Assembly: GCA_036652735.1 (NCBI GenBank)
Contig: JAVVVI010000013.1
Span: 1 to 53,457, forward strand
DNA from: JAGOGN01 sp036652735
GTDB lineage: Bacteria > Bacillota > Clostridia > Lachnospirales > Lachnospiraceae
Reading direction: 5' to 3'
Length of the DNA: 53,457 nt
This document shows positions 43,629 to 53,412 of the stretch, piece after piece. The stretch's first letter is position 1; the number at the start of each line of letters is the position of its first letter. Position numbers and translations under genes: made by a program. The notes under the pieces were generated by a model. It was not told the origin of the DNA, made no database searches, and worked only from the letters and a program-made list of their open reading frames with translations.

Positions 43629-44711
43629 TTATTGACAAATTGAAACACATTTAATTTTTGTACCTAATTCAATCATAGTTCCATTCACTTCTACAATTGC
43701 TGCATCAAAGCGATTTGGGTCCACATAACGAACCACAGCAATCTTTCCATTATTTAAAAGGACCTTCTTTCCAACCAGTTCCATTGCCATTTTGTTAATA
43801 AATAAATTAACAAGTGCGATATCTAAATCCGAATATTTGTCTTTTGCAAAGGAATCCAATACATCAAATGGTGATACCGGTTCTTTATAGACTCTTTTCG
43901 CAACCATTGCATCATAAATATCTGCAATTGCCGTGATTCTGGAAAAAAGGCTGATCTCATCTCCATGCAAACCATCCGGATATCCACTTCCATTCATCTT
44001 TTCATGATGCCCACGAATCGCTGCTAATATGTCTTCATCATCTATACCGGTTTCTTTGATTAGTTCCCAGGAATACACCGGATGTAATTTGATTATTGTG
44101 AATTCTTCCCGGGTAAGTTTTCCCGGCTTATCTAAAATTACTGATGGAATTTTCACCTTTCCCATATCATGTAAGAGTCCAATCGTAACCAGCTTTTCCC
44201 GATTCACTTCTCCAAGAGAAAGCCATTTTGCCATTAAGCCATTGATCATAGATACATTCAAGCTATGTGCATAAAGATATTCGCTTACATCACGCATATA
44301 AGACGCACATTGTAAAATCAAGGACGGATCCACGATTTCAACCATTTGCTGTACCTTCTCAATGGTCTTTTCGGAGTCTTTTAAATTGATTTTACCGGTT
44401 TCAAAAACGGTATCGAAGGAATCCTTTACACTGCTTCTAAGATTTGTATAGTCCTTCTGAACATAGTTCACATTATTGGAAAAATATTCGTACTGTTCCA
44501 ATATACTGGATACATTGCTAAGTTCCACATAGAGAATTCCATTATATTCTTCAAATGACTCTAGGCGCTTTAATATTTCACGCGTGATAATTGTATTTTT
44601 ACACAATAAAATCCGTTTACCGGCTGTAACCAGGTAAACCTCCGATTCAATATACATCCCTTCTAAGAAGAAAGATCCTTCCACTTTTACGTATTGTTTT
44701 TCATTTTTCAT
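43629..44711 (-). CDS. HD-GYP domain phosphodiesterase
   Basis: 360 residues. The N-terminal 120 residues form a separate domain (starting with VKVEGSFFLEGMY). The HD-GYP domain follows, with HSLNVSMINGLMAKWL, LLHDMGKVKIP near residue 184, LHPVYSWELI, and GHHEKMNGSGYPDGL carrying the GYP signature, then ADIYDAMVAKRVYKEP. All metal ligands look present, so breakdown of cyclic di-GMP is likely. The C-terminal 60 residues form a small domain of unknown role. It is the last gene of the unit that starts at 51774. Confidence 0.92.
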   Translation of the reverse strand: MKNEKQYVKVEGSFFLEGMYIESEVYLVTAGKRILLCKNTIITREILKRLESFEEYNGILYVELSNVSSILEQYEYFSNNVNYVQKDYTNLRSSVKDSFDTVFETGKINLKDSEKTIEKVQQMVEIVDPSLILQCASYMRDVSEYLYAHSLNVSMINGLMAKWLSLGEVNREKLVTIGLLHDMGKVKIPSVILDKPGKLTREEFTIIKLHPVYSWELIKETGIDDEDILAAIRGHHEKMNGSGYPDGLHGDEISLFSRITAIADIYDAMVAKRVYKEPVSPFDVLDSFAKDKYSDLDIALVNLFINKMAMELVGKKVLLNNGKIAVVRYVDPNRFDAAIVEVNGTMIELGTKIKCVSICQ

Positions 44712-44738
44712 TTTATCACCACTTAATTTTGTATTGTT

Positions 44739-45863
44739 TTATGCCCACTCTGCTTCCTGCAAATACCAATTTGCGCGGAAAAAACGCATGATCTGCCAAT
44801 ATCCGGCACCCCTTAAATGAAATTCCTTCATTAGATTAAATTTTGAACGCAGGCTCCTTACGTCTTCAAACCATACTTCATGCAATACACCCTCTTCTGT
44901 ATATCGAAAAAATGGTGATTGTGCCTGCTCATCAAACTCAATCACCGCACTTTGATGAATAGCAATCCTCACCGCTTCCACATTCCCTATCGTCTTTGCC
45001 TTTGTTTTCCCACGTATATATGGAAGTTCCCAGTCATATCCATAATTGGGAATACCAAGATTGATTTTAGCTCTTGGAATCTCAGTTACTGCATATTCAA
45101 TCACCTCCCGAACCTTATGAATCGGTGCCACAGCCATTGGTGGTCCATAGCTATAGCCCCACTCATAGGTCATTACCAGTACATGGTCTGCTGCTTCACC
45201 CAATGCCTTATAATCTTTTCCCTGATACAAAAGCCCCTGCTGTTCTGCCGATGTCTTTGGTGCAAGGTCCACTGAAATACCATATCCCAATGGTCTTACA
45301 GCATCTGCAACCTGGCGTACAAATACTGTAAATGCATCTCTGTCCTGAGGCAGAATATATTCAAAATCAATATCCACTCCGTAAAATCCTTTTTCTTCCA
45401 TTGTTGTTATAAGGTCATTAATAAGCGTTTGTTTTGCTTTTTCCTGATTTACTAACTGATGAATCAGCATATTGTTAAACTGTCCATCACGCCCTAGTGG
45501 TGTAAGTGTTAAAATCGATCGTGTAAGAGCATCCGACGCAGCTTGAATCATCCAGGTATCGTCCTTGGGTGGCGGTAGTAACTCCCCCTCCTCTGTAAAT
45601 CCATAGGAAAAAATAGATAATTCCTGCAAAAATGGAAGTGTCTGATTCAGCACCCATGGGCTGATATAGGGATAGGCAAACCCATTTGCAATCATCCCCC
45701 GAGTTGGCTCTGCCCTCTTCTCAATTATTAGTAATGCCTGCCCTATGGCCAATTCATACGGTTTTACCAGCTGATTTACATAGATAATATCTTCTGCGGG
45801 TACCTGATGGGTTTTCGCTATAGTGTCAACCTCATCCCCTTCTTTTACAATATATATATTCAT
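44739..45863 (-). CDS. LysM and glycoside hydrolase family 18 protein (SleL/YaaH-like)
   Basis: 374 residues. One LysM repeat (1-48; IYIVKEGDEVDTIAK, ELAIGQALLI) precedes a GH18 barrel with the DxxDxE catalytic motif in GVDIDFEYI and the later MTYEWGYSYGPPMAVAPI and LGIPNYGYDW. This order is that of spore cortex-lytic N-acetylglucosaminidases such as SleL/YaaH. The absence of a signal peptide is also usual for those coat-bound proteins. It lies between a hybrid kinase and an HD-GYP gene. Confidence 0.92.
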   Translation of the reverse strand: MNIYIVKEGDEVDTIAKTHQVPAEDIIYVNQLVKPYELAIGQALLIIEKRAEPTRGMIANGFAYPYISPWVLNQTLPFLQELSIFSYGFTEEGELLPPPKDDTWMIQAASDALTRSILTLTPLGRDGQFNNMLIHQLVNQEKAKQTLINDLITTMEEKGFYGVDIDFEYILPQDRDAFTVFVRQVADAVRPLGYGISVDLAPKTSAEQQGLLYQGKDYKALGEAADHVLVMTYEWGYSYGPPMAVAPIHKVREVIEYAVTEIPRAKINLGIPNYGYDWELPYIRGKTKAKTIGNVEAVRIAIHQSAVIEFDEQAQSPFFRYTEEGVLHEVWFEDVRSLRSKFNLMKEFHLRGAGYWQIMRFFRANWYLQEAEWA

Positions 45864-45931
45864 AAAACACCTTTTTCTTTATACATATGTAATTTCAGAC
45901 CGTCCCATGTATGTAAATTCTGCCGATTTTA

Positions 45932-48900
45932 TTATTTTATCTCTCTCTGAAGAGTGCTATATAACAATTGCGGTTCAATGGGTTTTGCAAGATGCGCGTT
46001 TATTCCTGCTGCTTTGGATTTTTCCACATCTTCCTCAAATGCATTGGCGCTCATTGCAATAATTGGAATTGTCTTGGCACTTTCCTTTTTCATCTGTCGA
46101 ATGGACCTTGCTGCTGTTAAACCATCCATTACCGGCATACGAATATCCATTAAAATTGCATCATAGTATCCAAGTGGTGCTGTTGCGTAGGCTTCTATTG
46201 CCAGCAAACCATTTTCTGCAACTTCAACCTCCATATTTTTAAAATTAAGAAGTTTTTTTGCTACTTCTATATTTAAGAGATGATCTTCCACAAGTAACAC
46301 TCGTTTTCCGGTAAAATCACATTCAAAAGGTTCTGTTTTCTCTACTATTTGATTCTTTTTATTAAAGAGTTCATGAAATGTTGAAGTCAATGTTGTCTGG
46401 AATAAAGGTTTTGAGAGAAACCTATTGACACCTGCTCTTCTGGCTTCTTCCTCAATCTCTGCCCAGTCATAGGCTGTCATAATAATAATGGTAACATCCG
46501 GTCCCACAATCTCACGTATTTTTCTTGTGGTTTCAATACCATTCATATCCGGCATTTTCCAATCTACCAAAATAATATCGTACGCTTTTCCCTGTTTCCA
46601 GATTCTCCTTACTTCCTCCACAGCCTTTGATCCTGAATCCACCCAATGTGCTTCCATGCCCATTTTTTTCATGATCTGAGACGTATGTTCACAAATCATA
46701 ACTTCATCATCCACTATCAATGTTTTTAATTTTCTGAAATCCGTGTCTTCATAGGACTGAATTCGTATTTGAGTCTGTTCTGATATCCCAAGCTTCACTT
46801 CGATTGTAAATTCGGTTCCTACCCCAAGTATACTATTAACAGAAATGGTTCCTCCCATAAGATTCACCAGATTTCTGGAAATGGCAAGCCCCAGTCCGGT
46901 TCCTGAATACGTGGAGGTTATACCGGAAGCCTCCTGTTCAAACGGATCAAATAAATGAGGAAGGAATTCTTCACTAATACCAACACCATTATCAATTATG
47001 ACAAATTTCATCATTGCCTGGTCCTGACTTATTTTTTCCTGTCCTATCATAAATTGTACTTTACCACCAACATTGGTGAATTTAATTGCATTGGATATAA
47101 TATTAATCAATGTCTGTTGAAGCTTCATTGCATCCCCAATATAAATTTCTTCCGTAAAGCTCGTCATAACCGTATCATAATCCACATTTTTTTCTTTTGC
47201 CTGTGCATTACAGATTGTATTAATCCCATTAATAAATTCTTCAAATAGAATGGGTTCATGATGAAGAAATACCTTCCCACTTTCCACTCTTGACATATCC
47301 AGAATATCGTTAATCAGCGATAAAAGATAACGTGCAGAGATTCCAACTTTTCCAAGGAAATCTGCCACCTGTTCCTGGTTCTGAATAGACTGGGCCGCAA
47401 GTGCTGACATTCCTATAATGGCATTCATAGGTGTTCGAATTTCATGGCTCATCCTGGATAAAAACTCTGACTTCGCCCTATTTGCCTGTTCGGCTGCAAG
47501 CAAAGCTGTTCTAAGCGTCTCTTTTTGTCGCTGCTCTTCCTTATATACCTCGGTAATGTTGCTTCTTGTATAAAAAATAACACTCTCTGCCTTATCTAAA
47601 TACGCATATTTCCATGCATGGCATCCAATTGTTCCATCCGGTTCCTTTACCGAATACGTACAAATATATGTTTTTTCTTTCCTTAACCCATATACAATTG
47701 CATCTATACTCATTTTTTTTATACAATCATCAAGTTCCTCCGGAACAATGATATTTTTTAGGGCCAAACGATATTCCTTATCATAAGAGGAGCCATTAAT
47801 ATTGGGGAAATAATGTCCTTCTTTTTTTTCTCCATAACGATAGACTTCATGGGTAGAAAGATCAATCGTCGCCATAAATTCATAATCAAGGTCTACCACA
47901 CGTTTAATAATTGCATCCGATATTTTCTTTGCATTAATATCAGTAGTATAAAAAAAGGATATAATCTCATCCGTCTCCGGGTGTTTTCTTAATTTTGCTG
48001 TGGTACTTACCCAAATTGGTGATTTTTTTCCAAAAATGCGCCTATACTCATAACTGACTTCCCGCTTGTTTTTCTTATAGGAATCCAGTAGATTTTTTTG
48101 TCCAAACTGTTTTGTGAAATTTCTTGCCTGTATCGGATCTGGGATTTCCTGTGAGATCTGATGAATACAATGTTCATAAGTACCCGAAGAATAGTTATCT
48201 TCCAAATCATTATATGCAATATCCCACGTTTCCACCTTGTTTTTTGTCATATTCACTCTTAAAGATACAATCAGATCCGCTGGCTTTGTTGCCTTGTTCA
48301 TGGAAAGTTCTTCTTGATATTTTTGTTTTATTTCTTTTATCTCATCTAAATCAGTTGCACAGCCTACTGCTCGAATTGGCTTTCCCTTATCATCAAAAAT
48401 AGTGGCATATGAACAGCGCTTCCACACTTGCACGCCACTTCTGCCGCAGAATAAAATATCTTCTTTTACAAATTCCACGCCCCTTGAAACGGCTTCATGC
48501 ATTGCAATAAATTGGCTGATACTGCTCTCATGCACCATCCCTTGTTCAATAATACACTCCGGAACATTATCCAGAGAATTCGAAGCAGCCCCATCCCGAT
48601 TTTGTTTCTGCTGCAAATAACGATGGTTATTGATATCAAATTCCCAGATAATAATATTGGCATTTTGCAAAGCAAAATCTACTTTTTGCTTTGCAGCCTT
48701 AACATCAATCTCCTCTGTTACATCGCTTAAATAACAGCCGCAATATCCCGGTTCCACCTGATACACCTGAATGCGAAGTACCCTTCCAATCTCAGGGCTG
48801 AATTCCGTTAACACACATGGAATCCCTTCATATGCCGCTGCGCCATATGGTTTCAGCCACTTTCTGTCTGTTTTTTCATAAAGCTCAAAAAAATCATGGG

Positions 48901-49075
48901 TCAAAAAATCTTCCCGGCTTTTCCCACCCAGCTTTACCAATGCATCATTCACATAAACATATGAAAAATCGTTATAATTTCCATCTGTATCCTGAAACAC
49001 CTGCGCTACTCCAAATGCCTGTGGATTCTTATCAAAGCAAGTAGCGAATTCCTTATATTTCTGATATTGGTTCAT
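45932..49075 (-). CDS. Multi-PAS hybrid histidine kinase with two receivers
   Basis: 1047 residues and no clear membrane helix. Several PAS-like sensor units fill 1-510 (for example NDALVKLGGKSREDF near 45, and linkers such as CYLSDVTEEIDVKAA). The core has MSHEIRTPMNAIIGM with His near 544, NIISNAIKFTNVGG, IDNGVGIS and SGTGLGLAIS. The first receiver (about 775-895) has LIVDDE and VDWKMPDMNG. The second (about 920-1040) has LLVEDH and LMDIRMPVMDG. It is similar to the 37901 kinase but has one more receiver and no adjacent Hpt gene. Confidence 0.93.
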   Translation of the reverse strand: MNQYQKYKEFATCFDKNPQAFGVAQVFQDTDGNYNDFSYVYVNDALVKLGGKSREDFLTHDFFELYEKTDRKWLKPYGAAAYEGIPCVLTEFSPEIGRVLRIQVYQVEPGYCGCYLSDVTEEIDVKAAKQKVDFALQNANIIIWEFDINNHRYLQQKQNRDGAASNSLDNVPECIIEQGMVHESSISQFIAMHEAVSRGVEFVKEDILFCGRSGVQVWKRCSYATIFDDKGKPIRAVGCATDLDEIKEIKQKYQEELSMNKATKPADLIVSLRVNMTKNKVETWDIAYNDLEDNYSSGTYEHCIHQISQEIPDPIQARNFTKQFGQKNLLDSYKKNKREVSYEYRRIFGKKSPIWVSTTAKLRKHPETDEIISFFYTTDINAKKISDAIIKRVVDLDYEFMATIDLSTHEVYRYGEKKEGHYFPNINGSSYDKEYRLALKNIIVPEELDDCIKKMSIDAIVYGLRKEKTYICTYSVKEPDGTIGCHAWKYAYLDKAESVIFYTRSNITEVYKEEQRQKETLRTALLAAEQANRAKSEFLSRMSHEIRTPMNAIIGMSALAAQSIQNQEQVADFLGKVGISARYLLSLINDILDMSRVESGKVFLHHEPILFEEFINGINTICNAQAKEKNVDYDTVMTSFTEEIYIGDAMKLQQTLINIISNAIKFTNVGGKVQFMIGQEKISQDQAMMKFVIIDNGVGISEEFLPHLFDPFEQEASGITSTYSGTGLGLAISRNLVNLMGGTISVNSILGVGTEFTIEVKLGISEQTQIRIQSYEDTDFRKLKTLIVDDEVMICEHTSQIMKKMGMEAHWVDSGSKAVEEVRRIWKQGKAYDIILVDWKMPDMNGIETTRKIREIVGPDVTIIIMTAYDWAEIEEEARRAGVNRFLSKPLFQTTLTSTFHELFNKKNQIVEKTEPFECDFTGKRVLLVEDHLLNIEVAKKLLNFKNMEVEVAENGLLAIEAYATAPLGYYDAILMDIRMPVMDGLTAARSIRQMKKESAKTIPIIAMSANAFEEDVEKSKAAGINAHLAKPIEPQLLYSTLQREIK

Positions 49076-49108
49076 ATACGATCTCCCTTCAGTTACGGTT
49101 CTGATGTT

Positions 49109-50569
49109 TTATTTATTTACTGTGTATCGATTCCGTCCATGCTTCTTGACCTGGTAAAGTGCTGTGTCCGCCTGATCAAGAAAATCATCAATTTTACTAT
49201 TTTCATTGGGAATAGCACAATATAATCCCATAGAAACGGTAAGTTCACGGTTAATTGGTGAATTTTCATTGGCAATATGTGCCTCTTTTATTGCATTCAT
49301 AATCTTATTGGATAATTTCTCCACAATATAATCCGTCCCATTCATAATCATAAGGACAAACTCATCCCCGCCAAAACGGTAAACTGTTCCATATCCATCC
49401 ATACATTCAAATAGAATATGGGATACTCGCTTAAGTGCCTCATCTCCACATAAGTGTCCATATGTATCATTTAACATTTTAAAACAGTCAATATCTAAAA
49501 TACCGATTGCTAAAATCGCCTGATTGTCTGCAGATAATTGAATGATTTCCTTCCCATATTTTTGAAGTGCATACCGATTCTCTAATCCGGTGAGTGGATC
49601 ACGTTCTGATTTTTTCTCTGCATCCCTCAAAAAATCTCTTGCAAACTTTAATTCAATTTTTGAATTTAATGCCATTATTTTCTCTTTGTCATTGACTTTC
49701 TTATGTTCCAGATAAAGCTTCATATGACAAATACACATTTGTTCACGCTCTTTTTCCATTCCAAGTGCTTCATAATATTCAATCCAGAATTCCACTGCCT
49801 GCATATATACCGTAGGGTTTTTCTGTTCTTCTGCAAGATCATCATACACCTTTAAGCAGGTTTCCCACATGCCATATTCCTTTAATTCTTTTAATAAAGC
49901 CGTAAATTCCAAAACATCCTGGGTATAATCATTGACATAAGTCTCAACTTTTGTTGCATGTTCCATCATCTCATCCAGATGTACCCTTGCATAGGTATCA
50001 GACCCCATACTAAGATATACCCTTGAGAGAACACAAATAATGGTAAAATCATAACTATGATAGTCGTATTTTTCAGACATCGCCACTGCTTTTGTTAAAA
50101 ATGCCTCAGCCTCCTCCAATTTTCCAAGATGAAAGTAAGATAATCCAATGTTTAAGTAGCCCACTACATACCAGCCCGGCGATAATTCCCCCGGAAATTC
50201 ATTGCCATGCTCATCCAGATCCTTCTGCCCTTTTACGAAGTACTCCAATGCCTTCTCATCGTCTCCTAATTCCTGATATCTGGACCCGATATTATTATAA
50301 AATAAATGCTCCCCACCTTTAATATTATGGGTTTTTAAATAATCCATTCCATTCAGATAATAATCCACTGCCATAGCATCATTACTTAATGCCGCATAGG
50401 TTATACCCAGTAAATTGTCACATCGCACCGCCTTTACGACCTCACCCAATTGGTCATATCCTTGAAATGCTTCTATAAATCCCCCTATTGCTTCATGCAG
50501 ACAATTTTTATCCAGTGCTTCAATTGCCTTTGCTAAAAGTTCATCCAGTTCTATCAGCTTTTCTGACAT
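49109..50569 (-). CDS. TPR-repeat diguanylate cyclase (GGDEF)
   Basis: 486 residues. TPR-like helices occupy 1-310 (LLGITYAALSNDAMAVDYYLNG, YNNIGSRYQELGDDEKALEYF, YLNIGLSYFHLGKLEEAEAFL). The GGDEF domain (about 325-486) has RDPLTGLENR, IGILDIDCFKMLND and an intact RFGGDEF. No RxxD inhibitory site is seen. It resembles the tandem pair at 7163-10443. It lies 14 bases after the CofE-like gene and 33 before the hybrid kinase. Confidence 0.92.
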   Translation of the reverse strand: MSEKLIELDELLAKAIEALDKNCLHEAIGGFIEAFQGYDQLGEVVKAVRCDNLLGITYAALSNDAMAVDYYLNGMDYLKTHNIKGGEHLFYNNIGSRYQELGDDEKALEYFVKGQKDLDEHGNEFPGELSPGWYVVGYLNIGLSYFHLGKLEEAEAFLTKAVAMSEKYDYHSYDFTIICVLSRVYLSMGSDTYARVHLDEMMEHATKVETYVNDYTQDVLEFTALLKELKEYGMWETCLKVYDDLAEEQKNPTVYMQAVEFWIEYYEALGMEKEREQMCICHMKLYLEHKKVNDKEKIMALNSKIELKFARDFLRDAEKKSERDPLTGLENRYALQKYGKEIIQLSADNQAILAIGILDIDCFKMLNDTYGHLCGDEALKRVSHILFECMDGYGTVYRFGGDEFVLMIMNGTDYIVEKLSNKIMNAIKEAHIANENSPINRELTVSMGLYCAIPNENSKIDDFLDQADTALYQVKKHGRNRYTVNK

Positions 50570-50583
50570 AAGAAATCCTCCCC

Positions 50584-51774
50584 TTAATCGGTATAATTGT
50601 CAAAATACCCTTGTACCAGCACAATTGGAGTTCCTTTATCTCCCGATCCACTGGTCAAGTCACATAGAGAACCTATCAAATCCGTAAGTCTTCTTGGCGT
50701 TGTTCCCTGAGACGCCATATCCCCCACTAAACTTTCTTTTTTTCCTTTTATTTTTTCACTGATGGCAGTCTTTAATTCTTCACCTGACAGACTCCGAAAA
50801 TCATTGTCTGCAAGATATTTTAATTTCAATTCATTGGGTGTCCCCTCCAGGCCTTTTGTATAAGCCGGTGATACACAAGGATCCGCCAATTCCCATATTT
50901 TTCCAATTGGATCTTTAAATGCACCATCTCCATACACCATAACTTCTACTGTCTTTGATGTTGCTTTTAATATTTTATTCTGAATATCCTCTACCAAATC
51001 AAAGCACTGTCTTGGAAACAGCTTTATTGTAGTCTCCGTTGATTTATTGGAACCCAGCAGTCCGAACTTTTCATTACATCCACTCCCATTAATGGAGGAA
51101 TCCAATATATCATCCAAACCACATACCCGGGCAGCACCTGCCTCTTTTAATATACGTTTGGTACGAACTCTTGTATGAATATCACAAGTCAAAACATTTT
51201 TCGTATACTCTAAGATTTTCCGCGGCTGATTGGAAAAAATAATTTCCACTTCCGCCCCTGCCTCTTTTATTAAATTCCCATAATAATCAACATAGTCAAT
51301 TCCGGTAAATGGATGCTTATTTTCTCCAAACAATTTACGATACGTCTCTAATGTAAGCACATCGCTATAGGGATTCACACCTGCTTCGTCTAACTGATCC
51401 TGAGACACTAACTCATTTCCTACTTCATCACTTGGATAGCTTAACATAAGTACAACTTTTTTTGCTCCCATTGCAATTCCCTTCAGACAAATTGCAAATC
51501 GATTTCTCGAAAGAATTGGGAAGATAACTCCAATGGTTTCACCTCCAAGTTTGGTTTTTACATCTTCTGCAATTGCACTAATATCTGCATAATTTCCCTG
51601 TGCACGAGCCACTATTGACTCTGTAATTGCAATAACGTCTTTGTCATGAATTTGAAATCCTTCTGCTCCTGCTGCTTCTAAAATGCTCTCTACTACAATT
51701 GCAGATAATTCATCACCTTCTCTTATAATTGGGCAACGCACCCCCCTTGAAACGGTTCCAACTCTTCTTTCCAT
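50584..51774 (-). CDS. Coenzyme F420:L-glutamate ligase-like protein (CofE/FbiB superfamily)
   Basis: 396 residues. The N-terminal region has REGDELSAIVVESI and DVIAITESIVARAQG, which match the CofE fold where GTP-dependent gamma-glutamyl ligation to F420-0 takes place. The C-terminal half has an EVMVYGDGAFKDP segment and DPCVSPAYTKGLEGTP. It is longer than CofE (about 250 residues), and no other F420 gene is in the window, so another gamma-glutamyl acceptor (such as a folate) is possible. It is the first gene of a signalling unit and has a good promoter at 51814-51842. Confidence 0.75.
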   Translation of the reverse strand: MERRVGTVSRGVRCPIIREGDELSAIVVESILEAAGAEGFQIHDKDVIAITESIVARAQGNYADISAIAEDVKTKLGGETIGVIFPILSRNRFAICLKGIAMGAKKVVLMLSYPSDEVGNELVSQDQLDEAGVNPYSDVLTLETYRKLFGENKHPFTGIDYVDYYGNLIKEAGAEVEIIFSNQPRKILEYTKNVLTCDIHTRVRTKRILKEAGAARVCGLDDILDSSINGSGCNEKFGLLGSNKSTETTIKLFPRQCFDLVEDIQNKILKATSKTVEVMVYGDGAFKDPIGKIWELADPCVSPAYTKGLEGTPNELKLKYLADNDFRSLSGEELKTAISEKIKGKKESLVGDMASQGTTPRRLTDLIGSLCDLTSGSGDKGTPIVLVQGYFDNYTD

Positions 51775-51813
51775 CTTGTATTCCTTCCCTTTTTCATAAT
51801 CCTAACTACAGTA

Positions 51814-51842
51814 ATTATAATACTATTTTCACTATTTGTCAT
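51814..51842 (-). promoter_or_regulatory. Promoter of the CofE-like/signalling unit (ATGACA-N17-TATAAT)
   Basis: On the minus strand there is a -35 ATGACA (51837-51842), 17 bases, and a -10 TATAAT (51814-51819), 40 bases upstream of the start codon. It is a near-consensus vegetative promoter. Confidence 0.8.
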
Positions 51843-51879
51843 TCATAACTCACGAATACTTTTGAAACTACTTTATTTT

Positions 51880-52620
51880 CTATTGAAAAAACCAGTAAAC
51901 AGCCTTCTCTGACCGCGGTAATCCAATCTTTTTTTGTAACTGCATTGAATTATTATTATCTACCACAACCTGCCCAAAGGGAACTCCTCCCCTTTCCATC
52001 ATTTGGTTTGCAATATATGCTTCTAAATCCATTGCATATCCTTTTCTCCTATACGCAGGAAGAATCTCCAATAAACCAAGGCTTCCCTCCAGATGCTCTC
52101 CGGCAAATCCAATCAACGTTCCATTTAAAAATGCCCCGTATAAATTGCCATTTTGGATAATTCTCATAAGTTCTTCCTTTTCCAGTACATTATAATATTC
52201 GTATACAACATCACATTCTTCCGAGCGTAAGTTGCGAAATGTGAGTTCTGTCTGAATTGCAAATGGTTCTTTGTCCAGCTTTGCAAAATTATAAAGTACA
52301 AGACTCTCATTAAAATTATAGTTTGTTTTAATATAATCTGCAAATTCTTTTTCATGAACCGTTAGCATCGTAACATCTTTCAGTTTTTCAAGAATCTGTA
52401 TGGATTTTTTAATATTGCTCATCGCGAACATATAGACATTACCATTCAATTCCTTTAAGACAACACCATCTTCCTGTGCATATATAATATCTGTAGTTTT
52501 ACGTCGAATTGGTTCAATCATATCAATATTATGAAGCACACTGCCTTCTAAATAGTCAAGTGCTCTTTGTTCTGCTGCATCTGTAATCTCTTCTTTTAAC
52601 CGGTAATAATTTCCTGCCAT
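51880..52620 (-). CDS. GNAT family acetyltransferase
   Basis: 246 residues. The first 125 form an N-terminal domain of unknown role (YYRLKEEITDAAEQRALDYL). The C-terminal 120 are a GNAT fold with FRNLRSEECDVVYEYYNVL, GFAGEHLEGSLGLLEILPAYRRKGYAMDLEAYI-type core (acetyl-CoA loop RRKGYA) and LQKKIGLPRSEKAVYWFF. The whole resembles the glycine-acyltransferase-like GNAT group. The substrate is unknown. The start has AAGGAGAATACC upstream. Confidence 0.85.
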   Translation of the reverse strand: MAGNYYRLKEEITDAAEQRALDYLEGSVLHNIDMIEPIRRKTTDIIYAQEDGVVLKELNGNVYMFAMSNIKKSIQILEKLKDVTMLTVHEKEFADYIKTNYNFNESLVLYNFAKLDKEPFAIQTELTFRNLRSEECDVVYEYYNVLEKEELMRIIQNGNLYGAFLNGTLIGFAGEHLEGSLGLLEILPAYRRKGYAMDLEAYIANQMMERGGVPFGQVVVDNNNSMQLQKKIGLPRSEKAVYWFFQ

Positions 52621-52723
52621 GGTATTCTCCTTTTCTATTTATGCACTGAGTCTACCCAAAACTGCGTTCTTTCTTTGCCTTCCATGAACAACCTATAATA
52701 AATTTAGTTTTACAAATGGATGA

Positions 52724-52761
52724 AGATGGTTTATCCGGCAATAGCGCCGGATAAACCATCT
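52724..52761. repeat. 16-bp perfect inverted repeat between the GNAT and carD-like genes
   Basis: Arms 52724-52739 and 52746-52761 with a six-base loop. It would form a very stable hairpin on either strand. No T run follows on either strand, so it may be a rho-assisted or processing site at the end of the carD-like transcript, or a binding site. Confidence 0.75.
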
Positions 52762-52809
52762 ATAGAATTGATTTTATACATTGTCCCAAGAAGCCTGGAA
52801 ATTGGATTG

Positions 52810-53310
52810 TTAGAATCCCAGCTTATGGATAATCACTTTTTCAACTTCGTCTTTTGTCATCTTTAATGGAATTGCCAATTCTCCAAAAAGAATTTCTTCT
52901 GCTTTTCGAAGGTATTTTTCATCTTCCGCAGTTACTTTCTTTCCTTCTTCCATTCTAATCTGTTTTCTGGAGTATAGGGTTTTTATGATTTTCACCCATT
53001 CTCTGCAATCACAGTTTTTCAATGCATCTTTATATACTTCTTCCCGCCGTTTTCCTTCATCCACCTGGAGAAACTCAATATTCTCAACTTCCTCAATTAA
53101 ATTCAATGCCTCTTCTCTTGACATTATTAAACGCATGGATACTTTTTCATTACTTATGGGAGTAAAAACCTTGCTTCCCTTTGAGTATTCCGGCACTAGC
53201 GTATAGTACATTTTATCTTTTACGATTCCAGAACCGTTTGATTTTCCAATTTCTTCTACTTTACAAACACCGTTACTTCCATAAATAATGTAATCTCCTA
53301 CTTCAAACAT
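52810..53310 (-). CDS. CarD/CdnL-family transcription regulator
   Basis: 166 residues. The N-terminal 60 form the RNA-polymerase-binding Tudor-like domain (FEVGDYIIYGSNGVCKVEEI, YYTLVPEYSKGSKVFTPISN). The rest is the all-helical C-terminal domain (SREEALNLIEEV, SRKQIRMEEGKKVTAEDEKYLRKAEEIL). It should bind the RNA polymerase beta subunit and promoter DNA near -10. The start has AAGGAG upstream. A leader with two alternative hairpins and a strong promoter precedes it. Confidence 0.92.
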   Translation of the reverse strand: MFEVGDYIIYGSNGVCKVEEIGKSNGSGIVKDKMYYTLVPEYSKGSKVFTPISNEKVSMRLIMSREEALNLIEEVENIEFLQVDEGKRREEVYKDALKNCDCREWVKIIKTLYSRKQIRMEEGKKVTAEDEKYLRKAEEILFGELAIPLKMTKDEVEKVIIHKLGF

Positions 53311-53344
53311 ACAATTTCTCCTTTATTTCCTCTATCTAAAACAA

Positions 53345-53390
53345 AGAGTCTGAATCTTCAGACTCTCGCGCCGCTCGCGGTCTTTTTGTA
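53345..53390 (-). promoter_or_regulatory. Possible attenuator in the carD-like leader
   Basis: On the minus strand AGACCGCG (about 53383-53390) can pair with CGCG and GTCT upstream of 53360. The same AGAGTCT (53360-53366) also forms the 5' arm of a perfect 10-bp hairpin (53345-53366), followed by TTGTTTT. The two stems exclude each other, as in terminator/antiterminator leaders. It could instead be a simple terminator of an upstream gene. Confidence 0.5.
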
Positions 53391-53412
53391 GAAGTTTCAC
53401 TGCTGTATTATC

